Positions 11,003 through 24,000 of a stretch of 64,000 nucleotides of DNA are shown in pieces (the stretch's first letter is position 1; every line of letters starts with the position of its first letter). The notes under the pieces were generated by a model. That model did not search any database. It was not told the DNA's origin and worked only from the letters and a program-made list of their open reading frames with translations. This DNA is from Actinomucor elegans. Its lineage: Eukaryota; Mucoromycota; Mucoromycetes; Mucorales; Mucoraceae. The position numbers were made by a program, and so were the translations under genes. The stretch covers positions 992,001 through 1,056,000 of the forward strand of contig JAMSLZ010000008.1 in assembly GCA_026027325.1 (NCBI GenBank), written 5' to 3'.

Positions 11003-13803
11003 TTACTTGAAACCAGAAGTCTTTGGTTTCTTCTTCTTTTTAGTAGTCTCTGAATTCTTCTTTCGCGATCCAAACGCGCCAGGCATAGGCTGCGTTGAGA
11101 TACTAACAAACTCTCTAGAAGGACTGGTAGGTAGCTGGTGCGACACAGTCGACATGGACGATCTTCTAGTGGTGGAGGTCTGTTCCATAACAGGAAGCGA
11201 AGCCGTCTTTTTCTTAGACTGAATCGTGGGAGTTGTAACGACCATTGGCGATAAGTCATTATTATCAGCAACGAATGAGATATTTTGGTTGGATGGACGG
11301 ACGGCTGGGAAATGTTCTGGCAAAGGTACAGTATTGGTATTATATTCTGGAAATACCAATGCATCATGCCGCACATCATCAATCTTCCAGCAACTAGCTA
11401 GTACTTTGGAAGTAGTAGTAGAAGTAAATTTAATGTCTTGCAGATATTGGAAGTGATTAGTATTGTTCTCGGGCAATGGACGGATAATAAGACGCGATAG
11501 TTCCATGTCTTTGTCGTGTGCTTGCTGCAGTTTTTGATGCAATGACGAATCTTGAGGCTGGCTATCATTCGATAGACTGGGTATATTGATTTGTTGGATG
11601 CGTTCTATATGCTCATGTTCTTGCATTTCAGTTAAAAAATCTTGCAGGTTCTCTAAATCATAACCTTGATATTCTTCTTCTTCATCACTTTGTAGTAAAT
11701 TACGTCTATATAATGTCAGTATGCAGTACAAGGTATGACAAAAACCAACTTACAATAGAGTAGGTGCTTTTAATTGTCTTACTCTTGATGCAATTTGAGT
11801 CTTTGAATCTTCTTCCAGTTGTTCTGATCCAGGCGTCACTTGAGTGTGTAAATAGTCTTGAAAACTATCCATCGTAATACGCTGTAGTTCCATAACGCGG
11901 CCACTCTCACACACACGACTAGGAATCATGGCTCGTTTTGAGTTTTGAATCAAGAGATCGAGCTTGTTAGGATTGTCGATTTGGTACTGAGGCTGAGTTA
12001 AAGTGTTTAACACATTTGCTGCTTTCTCTGGTGCTAGTTCAACATATTGTGCGCTTAAAGATCCATCTTCAAACAATCGATAAGCTCTAAAAATGGCACT
12101 GCCTATAGTTGAATCCTGGTTCTGTTGATAAATTACTTTCATTATGAATCCTGCAGTGTAAATATAGCTAGGCTGATCATTGATATCTTCAAATTTGTGT
12201 TGAGATAAGGCTATGCTATACTTTCCAATCACTTTCACCTCAGGTAAGATGCTATATTGATTGCATGAGAAACCGTAATATATATTGTGTATCTATACTA
12301 CCTTTGCTGGGGTCGATTTGAATAAATAAACTCAATCATGGAGGCACACTGTGACTCATTGGAAAAGATGGTAACGCGCCCTAAATGAAACTCTGTTTAG
12401 ATCGATCCCTATAGTTCCTTGATGTACTTACATTTAGAAAACTCTAGTTGTTCTAATTCAATTTGTGTAGGTATAGTGTCCTTCATGTAATGAAACCAAG
12501 TCAGGACAGGTCGCTCTGGTAATAAATGATCCATGACAACCACTGATTCATTGGTTACAAAACAATACAATGAAGATCCAACAGAGCTTTGAAAAGCGAC
12601 AATACGGTCATTAGGACTTGCTAGCACGTTTGTTTCAATGATATCTTCCTACCATGACGGTCAATACCAACTACTGGCGACAGCATATAAACTTACTCGT
12701 AGTTCCCATTCTTTGATGCATTCAGGAGAGGCGATTAGAATAGTATGAGGTGTCTTACCAAAAGCGCAAGATCTCCACCGGGAGGCATATTTAATATGGT
12801 CTGGAACAGGGTCTACCTGTTCAAACAAGACTATTTGCTTATATCCATCAATGAGTGATGTATAACCATTATTAGTAATAAACAAGTATTGATACAGTTC
12901 ATATGGACTCAATTCGACGTGAATTGGCATTGAATAGTCAATCTTGGGACAGTATTCCACTTGATCTGCTAAATGATAATGATGTACTTGTTTAACACGT
13001 TGGTGGTGATCCATAGAGAATAGGTGTAACGATGAAGTGGTTCTGACAATAAATACAACCAGCTTAGAAGTCGAGAGTGGTGATATACTGATTTGTCTGA
13101 CAGGATACTTGAGGTCAATGATGTGCTTAATATTGATCTTGTTACAAGCCAGATGAACACTTGTAGCTGAAGTTTCAACTTTCTCTTTTCTTGACAATAG
13201 TATGGCTAAAGTATATTATGGATCAATACGGCCGTGACTCATTTAATTGGCAAGTAATACCTAAGTTACTCATTGATGGTCCAGTACTAAACAATAGTAG
13301 TTCAACTCCATCTAAATAATCCATAACTGCGATACTATTTCCTTTGAGTGGGTCATGTTTTTCGAAATATCGTTTATCCAGAACATCATCTGTTACTGTT
13401 TTATACAAGGTTGCTAGTTCAAGGTCTCGAAACTCTGGTGCGTCGAATCGAATGAAGCGCACCTAAAGATTTCTCGAGAAAATAAGTAAAAAAAAAAAAA
13501 ATCTCGAAAAAAAGCAGGCAAAATCATCTTACTGGAAGCTTGGCTGCCTTTTTCAATGCCATAAGCAGACTTGTTGGTTGAAAATCATTCGTTCGAGGTA
13601 TAACTTGCTTCTCAGGGTAACATTTCAATACTATAATAGAAAGAATGTCAAAACAACTATGGAGATCTATAAATACAATAAAGATAGGAGCAATTGGTAT
13701 TACCACGGCTAGATTCTTGAAATCGGTATAATGGAAACCCATAATCAAGCACTTGCTTCCTAGGATCGGCCGACAACAAAGGCACATGTGTTCTTGATTG
13801 CAT
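11003..13803 (-). CDS. Probable RNA polymerase I initiation factor, Rrn6/TAF1C-like
   Basis: A large multi-exon gene starting MQSRTHVPLLSADPRKQ at 13803 and ending SGFK at 11003. Middle exons show WD-like beta-strand repeats, as in the propeller of Rrn6/TAF1C: SPLSTSKLVVFIVRTTSS, then SPYELYQYLFITNNG, then FVTNESVVVMDHLLPERPVL. The C-terminal third is low complexity, ending in a basic KKKKKPKTSGFK tail, the kind of tail TAF1C/Rrn6 proteins carry. Rrn6/TAF1C binds the rDNA core promoter as part of the core factor/SL1. The call is moderate because this family is poorly conserved and I rely on architecture plus a few motifs. An ACGCGT at about 13928 lies upstream of the start. Confidence 0.55.
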
Positions 13804-14076
13804 CCTGATTAGTGGAAGGGAAGCGAAAACTTGAAAAAAAAAAACTTCGAGTCACTAAGTCGAGCAAATTCGGTGACTGAATTTAATTGGCTAGGATATT
13901 TGCCTAGAAACCAAAATCAGGCTCAAAACGCGTTAGCCATGGATTCACGATCTGACTACTGGGGCCCACGTCTCCTATTATTTAATTAACTGATCAAACA
14001 CTATATAAACTGATGTGATTCCCTTTTTTTTTCTTCATTACATTCTTTTATCTAATTGATTTTCTCGATATTAAAC

Positions 14077-14241
14077 ATGAAATCTTGTTCAAGCATATTA
14101 ATGATCCTCGGTCTACTATTGCTAGCCACGTTTATTTCAGCTTCCCCAGTCCCAAGATCTGCGTCTTTTACTGATATCAAAGCATCATTTGGCTGCGTTG
14201 ACTCTGCTACTGGTAAATCACCTTATTGCCAACAGAATTAA
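14077..14241 (+). CDS. Small secreted peptide (54 aa), unknown function
   Basis: An intronless 54-codon frame. Residues 1-22 form a textbook signal peptide: a Lys after Met, a hydrophobic core SILMILGLLLLATFI and a cleavage site after SA. The predicted mature peptide of about 30 residues begins SPVPRSASFTDIK and has two cysteines near its end (GCVDSATG...YCQQN), which could form one disulfide. PVPR could also be a propeptide processing site. A TATAAA sequence (tatataaac, about 14001) and a pyrimidine run precede the ATG. No family recognised. It could be a small effector, a signalling peptide or a short cell-wall peptide. Confidence 0.65.
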   Translation: MKSCSSILMILGLLLLATFISASPVPRSASFTDIKASFGCVDSATGKSPYCQQN

Positions 14242-14450
14242 TGCATTCTAGACCGGATTGTTACACACATGAAGCATTCTTTATAAGCCAAAAGCCTTTC
14301 AGCAGTTTCAAAACGGGGTTGAAAAAAAGTTTTTAATTTTAGAAACCTCATCTTTCTTATTTGAACCTTTTTTCTTCTTTTTGTTTCTTGTTTAGCGATG
14401 GCTTTTATGTATTAAAGGCCTTCTGATTCTTTTGATATCCAATAAAGAAA

Positions 14451-15951
14451 ATGTCTCAAGAACAAAACAATCGTGTCAATACGAATGAACCTTTGAAACG
14501 GCGTAGAAAAAAAGCTTCTAGAGCTTGTTCTCATTGTCAAAAAGTAAAAATAAAGAGTCCAGTGTAAACATTAACCATCTAATATTCTGTAATTTTTATT
14601 ATTATAACAAAGGCGCATTTGACTTGCGATGATTGTAAGTAGTTTGGTTGTTGCATAGTTGCCAGTTATTTATTGTAGTACAAATGATAGCACGGCCATG
14701 TCAACGTTGTATCAAACGTGGGTTAGACGGTACTTGCACCGATGGTGTAAGAAAAAAAGCCAAATATCTACAAGATGATGAAAGCGGTAAACACCTGATA
14801 CACCACTATACAGACATCCTAATAACCATAGATAGATTCCTCGGATACTCGATTTCAAAGCTACAGTCAAGTAATAACACCACCAACAATCATGAACTAT
14901 AACGAACGTAAAATATATTGTTTAAATATACCAATGCTTTTTTTTCTAAAAAAAAAAAAAAATTAAATGAATCAATAGATCATCTTGGCTTTGGATCAGA
15001 CACCACTGGTCTCGAATATGGTATGTTGTCTAGTATGATACCCAACACTAATACACCCATGATGGACTATTCAAATGATTGGCTTAATACGACTGCTGCT
15101 ATGGATCCAAACACCATCATTCTCAATCAACACAATATTAATTCTGCAAATTCATCACCAAGCGTTTCTTCTTCTACTACTCCCATCAATTCAGATATGA
15201 ATGATAGATCGCATATCATACGCCGTAGAAAAGGTGTTGGGAACACGCCTCAAGAAATCTATGCGCGTGTGCAGCGTCCTTATAATTACGTTGAAAGCTA
15301 TCACTATCTCATTAATTATGTCAAGCGCCGTATGAGCCGTGATGAACTAGTGCGCATTAGTCGCGCCCTTGTTCTATTTCGACCTTCACACATGTCTTTG
15401 GTGGCTACATTAACCGAGGAAGATTTGATCTATATGGAGAAATGCGTGCAACGTACACTGTTGGAATTCGAGAAGCTGATCAGTTTTTCAGGAACACCCA
15501 CGGTAGTTTGGAGAAGGACGGGCGAGATTGCTCTGGTAGGTAAAGAGTTCTTGCTATTGACTCAATGGACAAAAGAAGCTTTGCTGGGTAAAAAAACGTA
15601 TATTTACGAGGTAGATTTATAAGGGATTTTGGTAAATCAAATCAACTCATATACTTGTATCTGTTTAGCTGATGGATAATGGATCAGCTATCGAGTATTG
15701 GGAAAAGTTTTCCCAGCATGCTTTTGATAATGCTGAATCAGGTGTATATATGTCTGTAATCCTTATGAGCCCTTCCTTACGGCCTGTGCCTTGCACTGTT
15801 TGTTTTACATTAAAGAGAGATATCTTTGATTTACCTTGCGTTATAGTAGGGAATGTAAGTACTAAAATGAAATCCTTTGATGTATGAATAAGGTCTTGAC
15901 TGTCTTCATATCTAGTTTCTACCAATATTAGGTACAGGTACAAATCGATAG
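14451..15951 (+). CDS. ERT1: Zinc-cluster transcription factor ERT1/AcuK (gluconeogenesis regulator)
   Basis: A Zn(II)2Cys6 activator of gluconeogenic and non-fermentative genes. The DNA-binding domain is split over three exons: [19 protein letters not shown], then [19 protein letters not shown] with KKAKYL. That gives all six cysteines and the linker typical of Ert1/AcuK. After a Ser/Asn-rich region comes the PAS-like Ert1 domain: [62 protein letters not shown] and [12 protein letters not shown]. The C-terminus is [20 protein letters not shown] followed by FLPILGTG. A short linker exon (about 14838-14909) is needed to keep the frame between the finger and the Ser/Asn region. Start ATG 14451, stop 15949-15951. 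Confidence 0.9.
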
Positions 15952-16432
15952 AACCTTCCTTTTTTTTTATTGCATTTCTCTTATCAGCATTAGTAAATAA
16001 ACAGCATCGAGTCTTTATTTAATAGGCAATCTGGTATGCTGTTTGAGTGCTTAAGTTTGACTAAATAGTTTATTCTTGTATAAAATTGTCGCAAAAAAAA
16101 CAGCATATGCTTTGAAATGTAAAAAATACTGGTTGGATTTGAAACATAGTTTCTAATATTATCATCAAAGAGTGGTCCAAAAACATGCTGCCTCTATATA
16201 GTTGTCTTGATTTTATTGAATGTTGAAGATTAGAAAATATATTACCTGACTACTGCTTCTTGCACTTACCGAAAACCGAAATTTGCTTTTAGAATTAGCT
16301 TTTGATCCAAGTTTAAATATCAAAGCAAATATCAATATACAAGAAGTAAATCAACACAGACCATACATAAGTTTATTGTGTTTCTGATAGTTTAAATATA
16401 ATTTAGTGTTTCCTGCAATTTATAGATACATA

Positions 16433-16434
<2 letters not shown>

Positions 16435-16481
<47 letters not shown>

Positions 16482-16506
16482 ATGCAATCATAACGAGCAT
16501 TTTATT
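16435..16506 (-). repeat. 43-nt poly(A) with AATAAA (minus strand): retro-insertion signature
   Basis: The plus strand has 43 consecutive T at 16435-16477. Read on the minus strand, AATAAA (16506-16501) lies 24 nt before the A tract, the spacing of an mRNA polyadenylation site. This is what a reverse-transcribed, polyadenylated RNA or a non-LTR element leaves at its 3' end. I see no intact coding body upstream of it on the minus strand, so the element is old or non-coding. Confidence 0.5.
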
Positions 16507-18747
16507 AGAATAACAAAAAACCCATATTTATATATGATCGTTTATACATCTGATGTATAATACATATAAACTATCCGTTTCTAGCCTCAAAGCAAATGTT
16601 AAAAACCCAGCCGACATTTTAAAAGAAGTGTCCAAAGCTATGCCACTACAGTTTTTATTTATTTCAGCCTATTTCCTCCATCTCGACATCTCTTGATCGA
16701 TTCCAGGTTAACACTGCATCTGATAGCCATTACATGCTTAAAATGAGCCACTGGTTCTATTGAAAACGTGGTTAAATTTGAGTTTAATAAGTATACAATT
16801 ATACATTAACTGTTGCTAATAAATTTCATACATTTCATGCAAACGTAATTTAATAATCCATAGAATTCACGGCTGATCTCTGTTTGAAGCTACATCTGAT
16901 CAGTAACCACGCTAAGAATGAGCCGCTATATCAGATAAAACATAATTCTACCATATATATATATATATATAATACAGTAGATAGATAGAAGTCAAAGAAG
17001 GGATGCATTCCCCAACAGGAGACAAAACCTGAGAGTTATTCGTTTTAGCCATATGGCTGAAGTTTATCTCAAATGTTTCTTTATTGACCCTAATGTTTCA
17101 TAGTATCCTATTCTAGATGTATCTATTTACAAACATAGATAGTATCAACTGTACGATACTTATCTTATATTGGTATGTGCTCATAAGGTGCTCAATGAAT
17201 AATGAGCTTTTACTAACTAGTATGGTAATGTTTTATTAGGTATTCATTCGACACGTTATTATTTATTGGGCCTAACAATGTCACGTACATAATACATTAC
17301 ATATTACCTTTTTGAGTTACATTGTTTATGTATTTTTATAAATTGATCTATGCTTGCGCATGTCAATAAATACTGATACGCTTTTGAAAAAGAGCTGTAA
17401 GTTTAAAAAGAAGCTAGACTGGTTGCTATCAACAGTAAAAAAGAGATATAGTTGCAAAAAAGTCGTGTAAACCATTGCTGTGACCCATTAACCATCCGTA
17501 GTTCGTACTTTTCTTGATCTGGTTTTTGATACATGTTTAAATCTGTCAAATTGGGCTATATTAACTTTATATGCTATAAATGGTACTAATGGATACTTGA
17601 GGCTGTATATAATCAACATACATCATAGAAAACATCTCTGAAGTTTCTTTAATACCATTAATGGATGAAGTAAAGGTATGCCATCATAATCACTATTATA
17701 ATCTCTCGGTTGTTATTAGTTATTGATGATTGTGTCAGCTGAGAATAAAAAGTCATCCAAAAACCTCAAATCATTCCATATTACATTATTATCGATACAG
17801 AATAACCATATTAACAAAAGCTATGACAAGTTTTACTAGAATTAAGTAGTATAAATACCAATGATATTTCGTTTAATTCATTGATTCAACTTGATGAAAC
17901 TGTATTTTTTTTCTAAAAAAAAATGCGTACTTTGATTCATGCCAAACCAACTTATCCATCAGAACCATTATATTTGCGCTAAAAAAAACCAGTAAGCGCA
18001 GAAAATGTGACATCTTTTGATATTTATAATTTTCTCTTCAATTCTAGTTTAAGGTCGCATCTAAAGGTTAGCACATGCTTAGAACAAAGTATTTCTTCAT
18101 CTATTAAAACTATTTTATTTGTTTGAAGGGTAATGAATACACTGCACTAAGTGTGCGCCATATATTCCAGGTCTTTCATGTAAATTAATTATAATAATGA
18201 TAGATCTTTCGGCTGCTCTCAGTTTAATGTCGCATTCAATAACTAGTTCATAGGAATAAGTTATTGGGGGAAATGCTCATCCAATTGAGCATTGCATTGC
18301 TCGCGTCCAAGTAATAGATGGTTGGTTCCGTCATTTCACTTCTCCATAGGCAACTCAGCTAAGCTCTAAATTCGGACCCAAGTTCATCAGTATTTTTCTC
18401 CAGATCGATTCGAATAGATTATGCCTTTTCTCGAGCGCCGCTTTATTTTATGAAGAAGTAACAGCTTACTTCCGGATGCTCAACTCTTGATAAAACGATT
18501 TTGTGTTTGCATCTTTCTACCGCTCAATCAAATCCAGTATACGACGCGAGGAAGATTCTTGGGTTGTTTTGTTCAAATGCCTTGTTATATATATGCTCAT
18601 TTGAATAATATGTCCGTATTGGGAGGGAGGGGTTTATCTTCATCCCAGGCAATTTAGTTGTTACATAGAGTAGTTAGCTAAGTGAGGTTAATATCTTACA
18701 GAAATGCTGGCATGTTTGATAATGTAGGAAGTTGTTACAAAGACGTA

Positions 18748-19006
18748 ATTGAGAGTTATATGAAATATAAAATGATTTCTACTACAAAAAGGGACTATAA
18801 CAATTCGATCACGCTGAACGTGCGGTTTGTTTATTGATGTAAAAGAAAAGACCAAGATCTCTATATTGCACAGCTTGAAATCTATTAAGTGTTGTATTAT
18901 TATTGAATGCCAGATTAGATGAGCTGAGATCTTAAATATGTGTATTGTTTTGTATCTTGACACCGCATAGTATCGTCCAGATACATGCTCATTTTAAAGA
19001 TTATAT
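18748..19006. repeat. Dispersed repeat, copy A (about 260 bp)
   Basis: It aligns end to end with 33066-33325, about 85 percent identical by eye. Shared blocks include TTCGATCACGCTGAAC, CTATATTGCACAGCTTGA, TATTATTATTGAATGCCA and GATGAGCTGAGATCTT. No terminal repeats or target-site duplication are obvious. A minus-strand frame in both copies shares the residues KPHVQRDRI. Confidence 0.8.
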
Positions 19007-21012
19007 GTTAGTTACCTCCTAAAATCGCCAGTAATAACTGTCATTAAAGTCAAAATAGAATAAAAAATATAGGGTACATTCATAGTGTACGCATAGTATT
19101 TTGCATGATCTTTTAAAGCAGTGACAGATGTCTCGACTGGTTTCGATCCAAATATAATAGATTTCTTCAAAGGTTGGACGGTTCTCTCTAACGGATGAAC
19201 ATTAATTATTCATCGGGATCGAGTTAAAACATTATGAGGTGCAACAAACATAATATAAAGTATAAAAGGATGCAAAGGCAGGTAAACGATGATGCCTATT
19301 ACGTTGACTAAAATGCAGATTTCATTCCAAAAAACAAGGATTCGCTGTAAAGACAATTTCCAGAATTCAACTTTGAGTATCTACTACTAAATCAAGCAGT
19401 AATTGTGGTTTTTCCTAATAGGTGCTATATAGCAAAAAATGGCTACCTGAATACCCTCAATTTGAGAATGCATCTAATTATGCTTGTTTATATTGAAAGG
19501 ACTTCTGTGTATGTCTTTGGTTAAAGTAAAGCGTTCCATTGAGTTAAAAAAATAAAATACTCGTGCTGATCAAATGGCAAGTCAACTTGTCATTCCAATA
19601 ACCAGTAAGCTGGTTTTATTATAAAAGCGTCAACTTAGATGACTCCATTTGAAAATTAATTCATGTTACAGATATAGTTAGTTAAGCTATATCAATCCCT
19701 TCTCTATTGGACTGTCGAAAGATTTACGTTGCCAGAAGTTATATTAATGCAAATTATGCGTCTTTTGAAGCTTCTATCAGTTACATAATCTTAGTTCACT
19801 TTAATTATCAAAATGTAAATTAGTGCAGAATCATGTAAAACGGCGTGGATAGGCCTTAACTTTTTTTTCTCGTGGTTGGTGATGGGGCTGGAGGTGGATA
19901 AAGAGCTCGAAGAGAGTCCAATAAGAACTAGGGACTGAGTATATGTTGTGAACCTTTATAAACTAACCAAACGTTTGCCCCCAAAATTGGATTAATTTTT
20001 CCCTTGTACTTTCTTCGAGACCGATTTTTTTTATACGATTTTGAACATTTCTTTCACTGTTGTAAAATATTCATTTTTAAGTTGTGGTCTTTAGTATTTA
20101 ATAATGCAATAGAAATTAAAATGCACGTATATATTTTCAATAAATTTTTAGTCATACACGAATTTTATAGGAACAATTGGATATAAATAAAAGATCTTGT
20201 ATTTTTTATAGTGAATACAACATGAATTTTTGACCGTTAGATGAGCAATGAAAGTTACTACAAATTAAATTAATACGCGCTGTGCTGATTTACAAGCTTT
20301 AATGGCCTTAAAGTAGAGGATGAGCTTTTATGAAGCATCAAAAATCCGGAGAAATAATAAGGGCGTTAGTATGTAACCCCGCCATCCAATCCAGATCTTA
20401 AAAGACGAGGGTATAGTGAGTTCACGCGTTTCTATGACAGGGTGCCCGTAGTTATACGCGCACACTCTTTCCTACACAAAAATAAGGTCCCTCTCATTAT
20501 TGTTTTTGTTTTTCCCTCCCCCTTCTACTGCTTATTTAAACCATACATACACATACAGAGAGAGAGAGAGAACGATTGTTCCTAAAAGCTCTTTTTTTTT
20601 AATATTAATTCAAGCTTGTCTCAAAAGGTAATTAACATTCTATCAATTATGCAAACAGACGCACGATAAAAGAGAGTTCGGGATTATATTATCCAATGTC
20701 CTTTTTTCTTCTTCTTTCATCTAATTAGACCGAGTTTCTATGCATTACGCGGTCTAATTGCCTTTGCATCGCGTGTTTTTGTTCTTTGATACCGAGAAAC
20801 TTAACTCAATTTGTTCTTGTAGGAGTTATTCATCATCTAATTCGATATATAAACGCTGAAATAACCGAAATCACGACTCGACCTTTTCAACAGAAGCATT
20901 ACTTTTCAACTCTACAACAGACCTATTATATTTATTTCACTCCTGGCTGGCCCAGCATCTTTCTTGAGCAACCAGGTCAAGATTTACAGCAATTTATATA
21001 TTATTTTATGCT

Positions 21013-24000
21013 ATGGCCACAGATATATCCAATACAACACCTAATGATCAACCAGTTTCTGATGATTTAAAAAACACTGTGGTAATACAATAGTATTTCA
21101 GACAAGGGACGTGAATTAACTCGCTCTTCATAGATTGATATTCAATTATTACGAGATAAAGCAGAACAAGAACACAGACAAAGACAAAAGTATAAAGCGC
21201 GATCCTTTTACAAAAGAAAAGGAAACTAATCTTCACTTTTTGCTTGATTAGATTCATCGAGATACATAGAATTCAATTATTAAAAGAATTATTTTTACTT
21301 ACAAGAGAAGGAGAGGACGTTATGGCATTTTTAAAGAGTCAAGAAGTACTATCAGAATCAGATCTAGTACTCGAGAAAGCCTTTATTGAAAAACATCAAA
21401 TCAGGTACAAACATGCCCCTATATTATATTATATAATATGTAAAAGAAAAGAGTTCTCATAATGAATCATAGCGACGGTATGTTTCCACCACTTGTGTCT
21501 GCTACTTCTATTGAATCTCCCATGGAAAAAGAACACGATAACGCGTCAACCCCAACTACATCAGCGTTATCCAGTGATACATCCAAACCAGTTACAGTTG
21601 AGGCACTGGAACCACCTCCCATAGCTACGAAGACAGAAGCTATGGCTGAATCGATGAAATTAGAGGGCACAGAATCTCATAATGGAGAAGAACAGGTTGT
21701 TACTCCCGTAACAGACCTAGTAAAGGAAGAACACGTACCTGTAAGAGCATACATTAACATCTTCATTATGTACCTAATGCCAATTTCTTTGTAGACTAAC
21801 GAAGATACGAATCAACGAAAGAAACCTCAACAGTTCCTCACTACTACACTACCGAGACGATCTGAATCAAAACTTCATCCTGTACAAATATACAATGGCC
21901 ACAAGCTTGTCGATCGCCGTAACGATAAACCTTCTGGTATTGATCTTTATGCTTGGCAATTGAAAGCTCAATCACAACCACTCTACAAACAACTACAACA
22001 AGCAAGAAAAGTGTTGACTACGCAGGATTGGATGGTAACTCTTGAAATTACAAAGATGCTTAGATACTGACATGAAATTATAGCTTGCTAGAGATGAATT
22101 AAAGTCCATCAAAACCATTTCAAGCATTGAAAACCTGAAAAAGAAGAACATGTGGAGCCAAAGGCAATTGAAACGCCAAAAGACAATACCCCGTACAAAA
22201 ACGCATTGGGATCTGCTAATGGATGAAATGGTAATATAAGCTGCGAGTCTGACTATCAGCGCCACTAAGCTTATTTTGCATTACTAGAAATGGATGAGAA
22301 CCGACTTTAAAGAGGAAAGAAAATGGAAGATTGCTAACGCGTATATACTGTCAATGGCGGTCATGGAATGGCACAATGCTGAGGATAAATCTACTGTTTG
22401 CATCAAGACACGAGAACCTATCTTTTTAGATAATGTACTAGAGGAAACAACTATAAAAGAAAACATAGAACAGTCAGTAGAGGAACCCAGTAGTATATTA
22501 AAGTCAGATGTCGAAATGACTGAGCCTGCTGTTATCCAAACTGAATCCAATGACTTGGTAGCAGATGACGATGAAGAGGAAGAAGAAGAAGAAGAGGAAG
22601 AAGCACAGCATGTTTCAAATCAAATCAAGACTGAATACTGTCAACTGATCCAGAGTCTTAATCCAGATCAAGCGATATTCACTTTGATGGATGATAGTCA
22701 TGACTTAATCTCTCTATTCCCGGATTTGCTGTTGTATACTGCACCAGACCCTAATTGTATCGGCAATGATCCTTATTTTGATGAAGCAGAATACAGCCGC
22801 ATTGTTCCATTCAAGTTATCAACACAACGTATTGTGTTGCATCATCATCCTCAAAAGCAATCTACAAGAGTATCTCGAAAACGTAAGTATGTGGGTGGAG
22901 ATGCTACAATACTACCAGCAGAAGAACATGTAGAACAAGATCAAGTTGAAGGAGAACATCTACCCCAAGTATCACGTAGGTCAATCTTATATGTAATACT
23001 GCATAATCTATATACTAATGGTGGTGATTAGCTCTGTTTGCGCCCAAGAAATTAAAGGATGCACCAGCAGTACAGCCTCCTACACCACAAGCACCTCAAC
23101 ATGGGCCAAGAACCATAGGCACTTGGTCTGAAGAAGATGATTTGTGCTTAATCCAGTTTATTGTACAGTATTCATTCAATTGGGACTTGATTTGTGACGC
23201 TTTCAACGCTACAAGATCTTTTATCAATGGTGAAAAGCGCACACCTTGGGATTGTCATGAAAGATGGAGACAAAACAACCTAACTTCGTTATCAGGACAA
23301 ATTAATACAGGTAAATGTTCCATGCGACTTGATATCATTTGATACTAATGCATTTGTTAGCTTATGTTTCTAGACTAAATTCAAGAAGGCCGTCTCCACT
23401 AAGGTTTGATTCTCAAAGAAAGAGACAAAGACAATACAACATATTTGAGGCCATCAAGAAAACGCAAAAGAAGAGAGAGGAAGCCAACAAATCCAAGAGT
23501 ATGTTCATTACTAGTTAATTAACAAGTATACTCATACTTTCTAATAGCCACTACTGCTGCTCCTCGTAGCGTGATTGAAACGCATGGCATGAGTACTCAA
23601 GGTCAACGATTACCATCTGCTATGGAGCTCAGTTTACATAAAGTACAGCGCGAAAGGCAAATGGCACAAGCTCTTATTGAACAGCGCCAATTATCTTCCA
23701 ATTATAGTCTTAATGTATGCTCTCTGTGCTTATTTGTTTCTTATTTACTAATGATTATTTAGGGCAATTCGATACCTCAGCCTGTATCTGCTGCATCTCA
23801 AATGAGGCCTCCTACAACAGTGAATTCCAATGCTGCATCTGCTGCGATCGCCGCTGCCGCTGCTGCTGCTGCTGCTGCGGCTAATAGGGGAATCACTAAT
23901 AGTAATAACAATAACAATATGCCTAGACCACCTCCAACGCCACAACAGCAGTTCCAGCAAGCACATCAACAAGCCATTGTTCAGCAGCAAGCACAACAAG

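Larger units (their letters stand above)
15952..21012. other. Gene-poor 5-kb region with repeat remnants
   Basis: No coding gene is supported. It contains a 43-nt T run with an upstream minus-strand AATAAA (16435-16506), one copy of a 260-bp dispersed repeat (18748-19006), and several copies of a degenerate motif with core GTTTAAxGTCGCATCT (16705, 16881, 18046, 18221). The last few hundred bases carry a GA/CT tract and are probably the promoter and 5' UTR of the next gene. Open frames here are short and unrelated to known motifs. Confidence 0.55.

Noticed and set aside
18688..18963. Minus-strand frame in repeat copy A as a gene
   Set aside because: Sits inside a diverged repeat; only a short stretch (KPHVQRDRI) is shared with copy B and no full domain is seen.
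20786..21070. 94-aa plus frame before EAF1
   Set aside because: Lies in the leader; the conserved protein begins at MATD (21013) in another frame.
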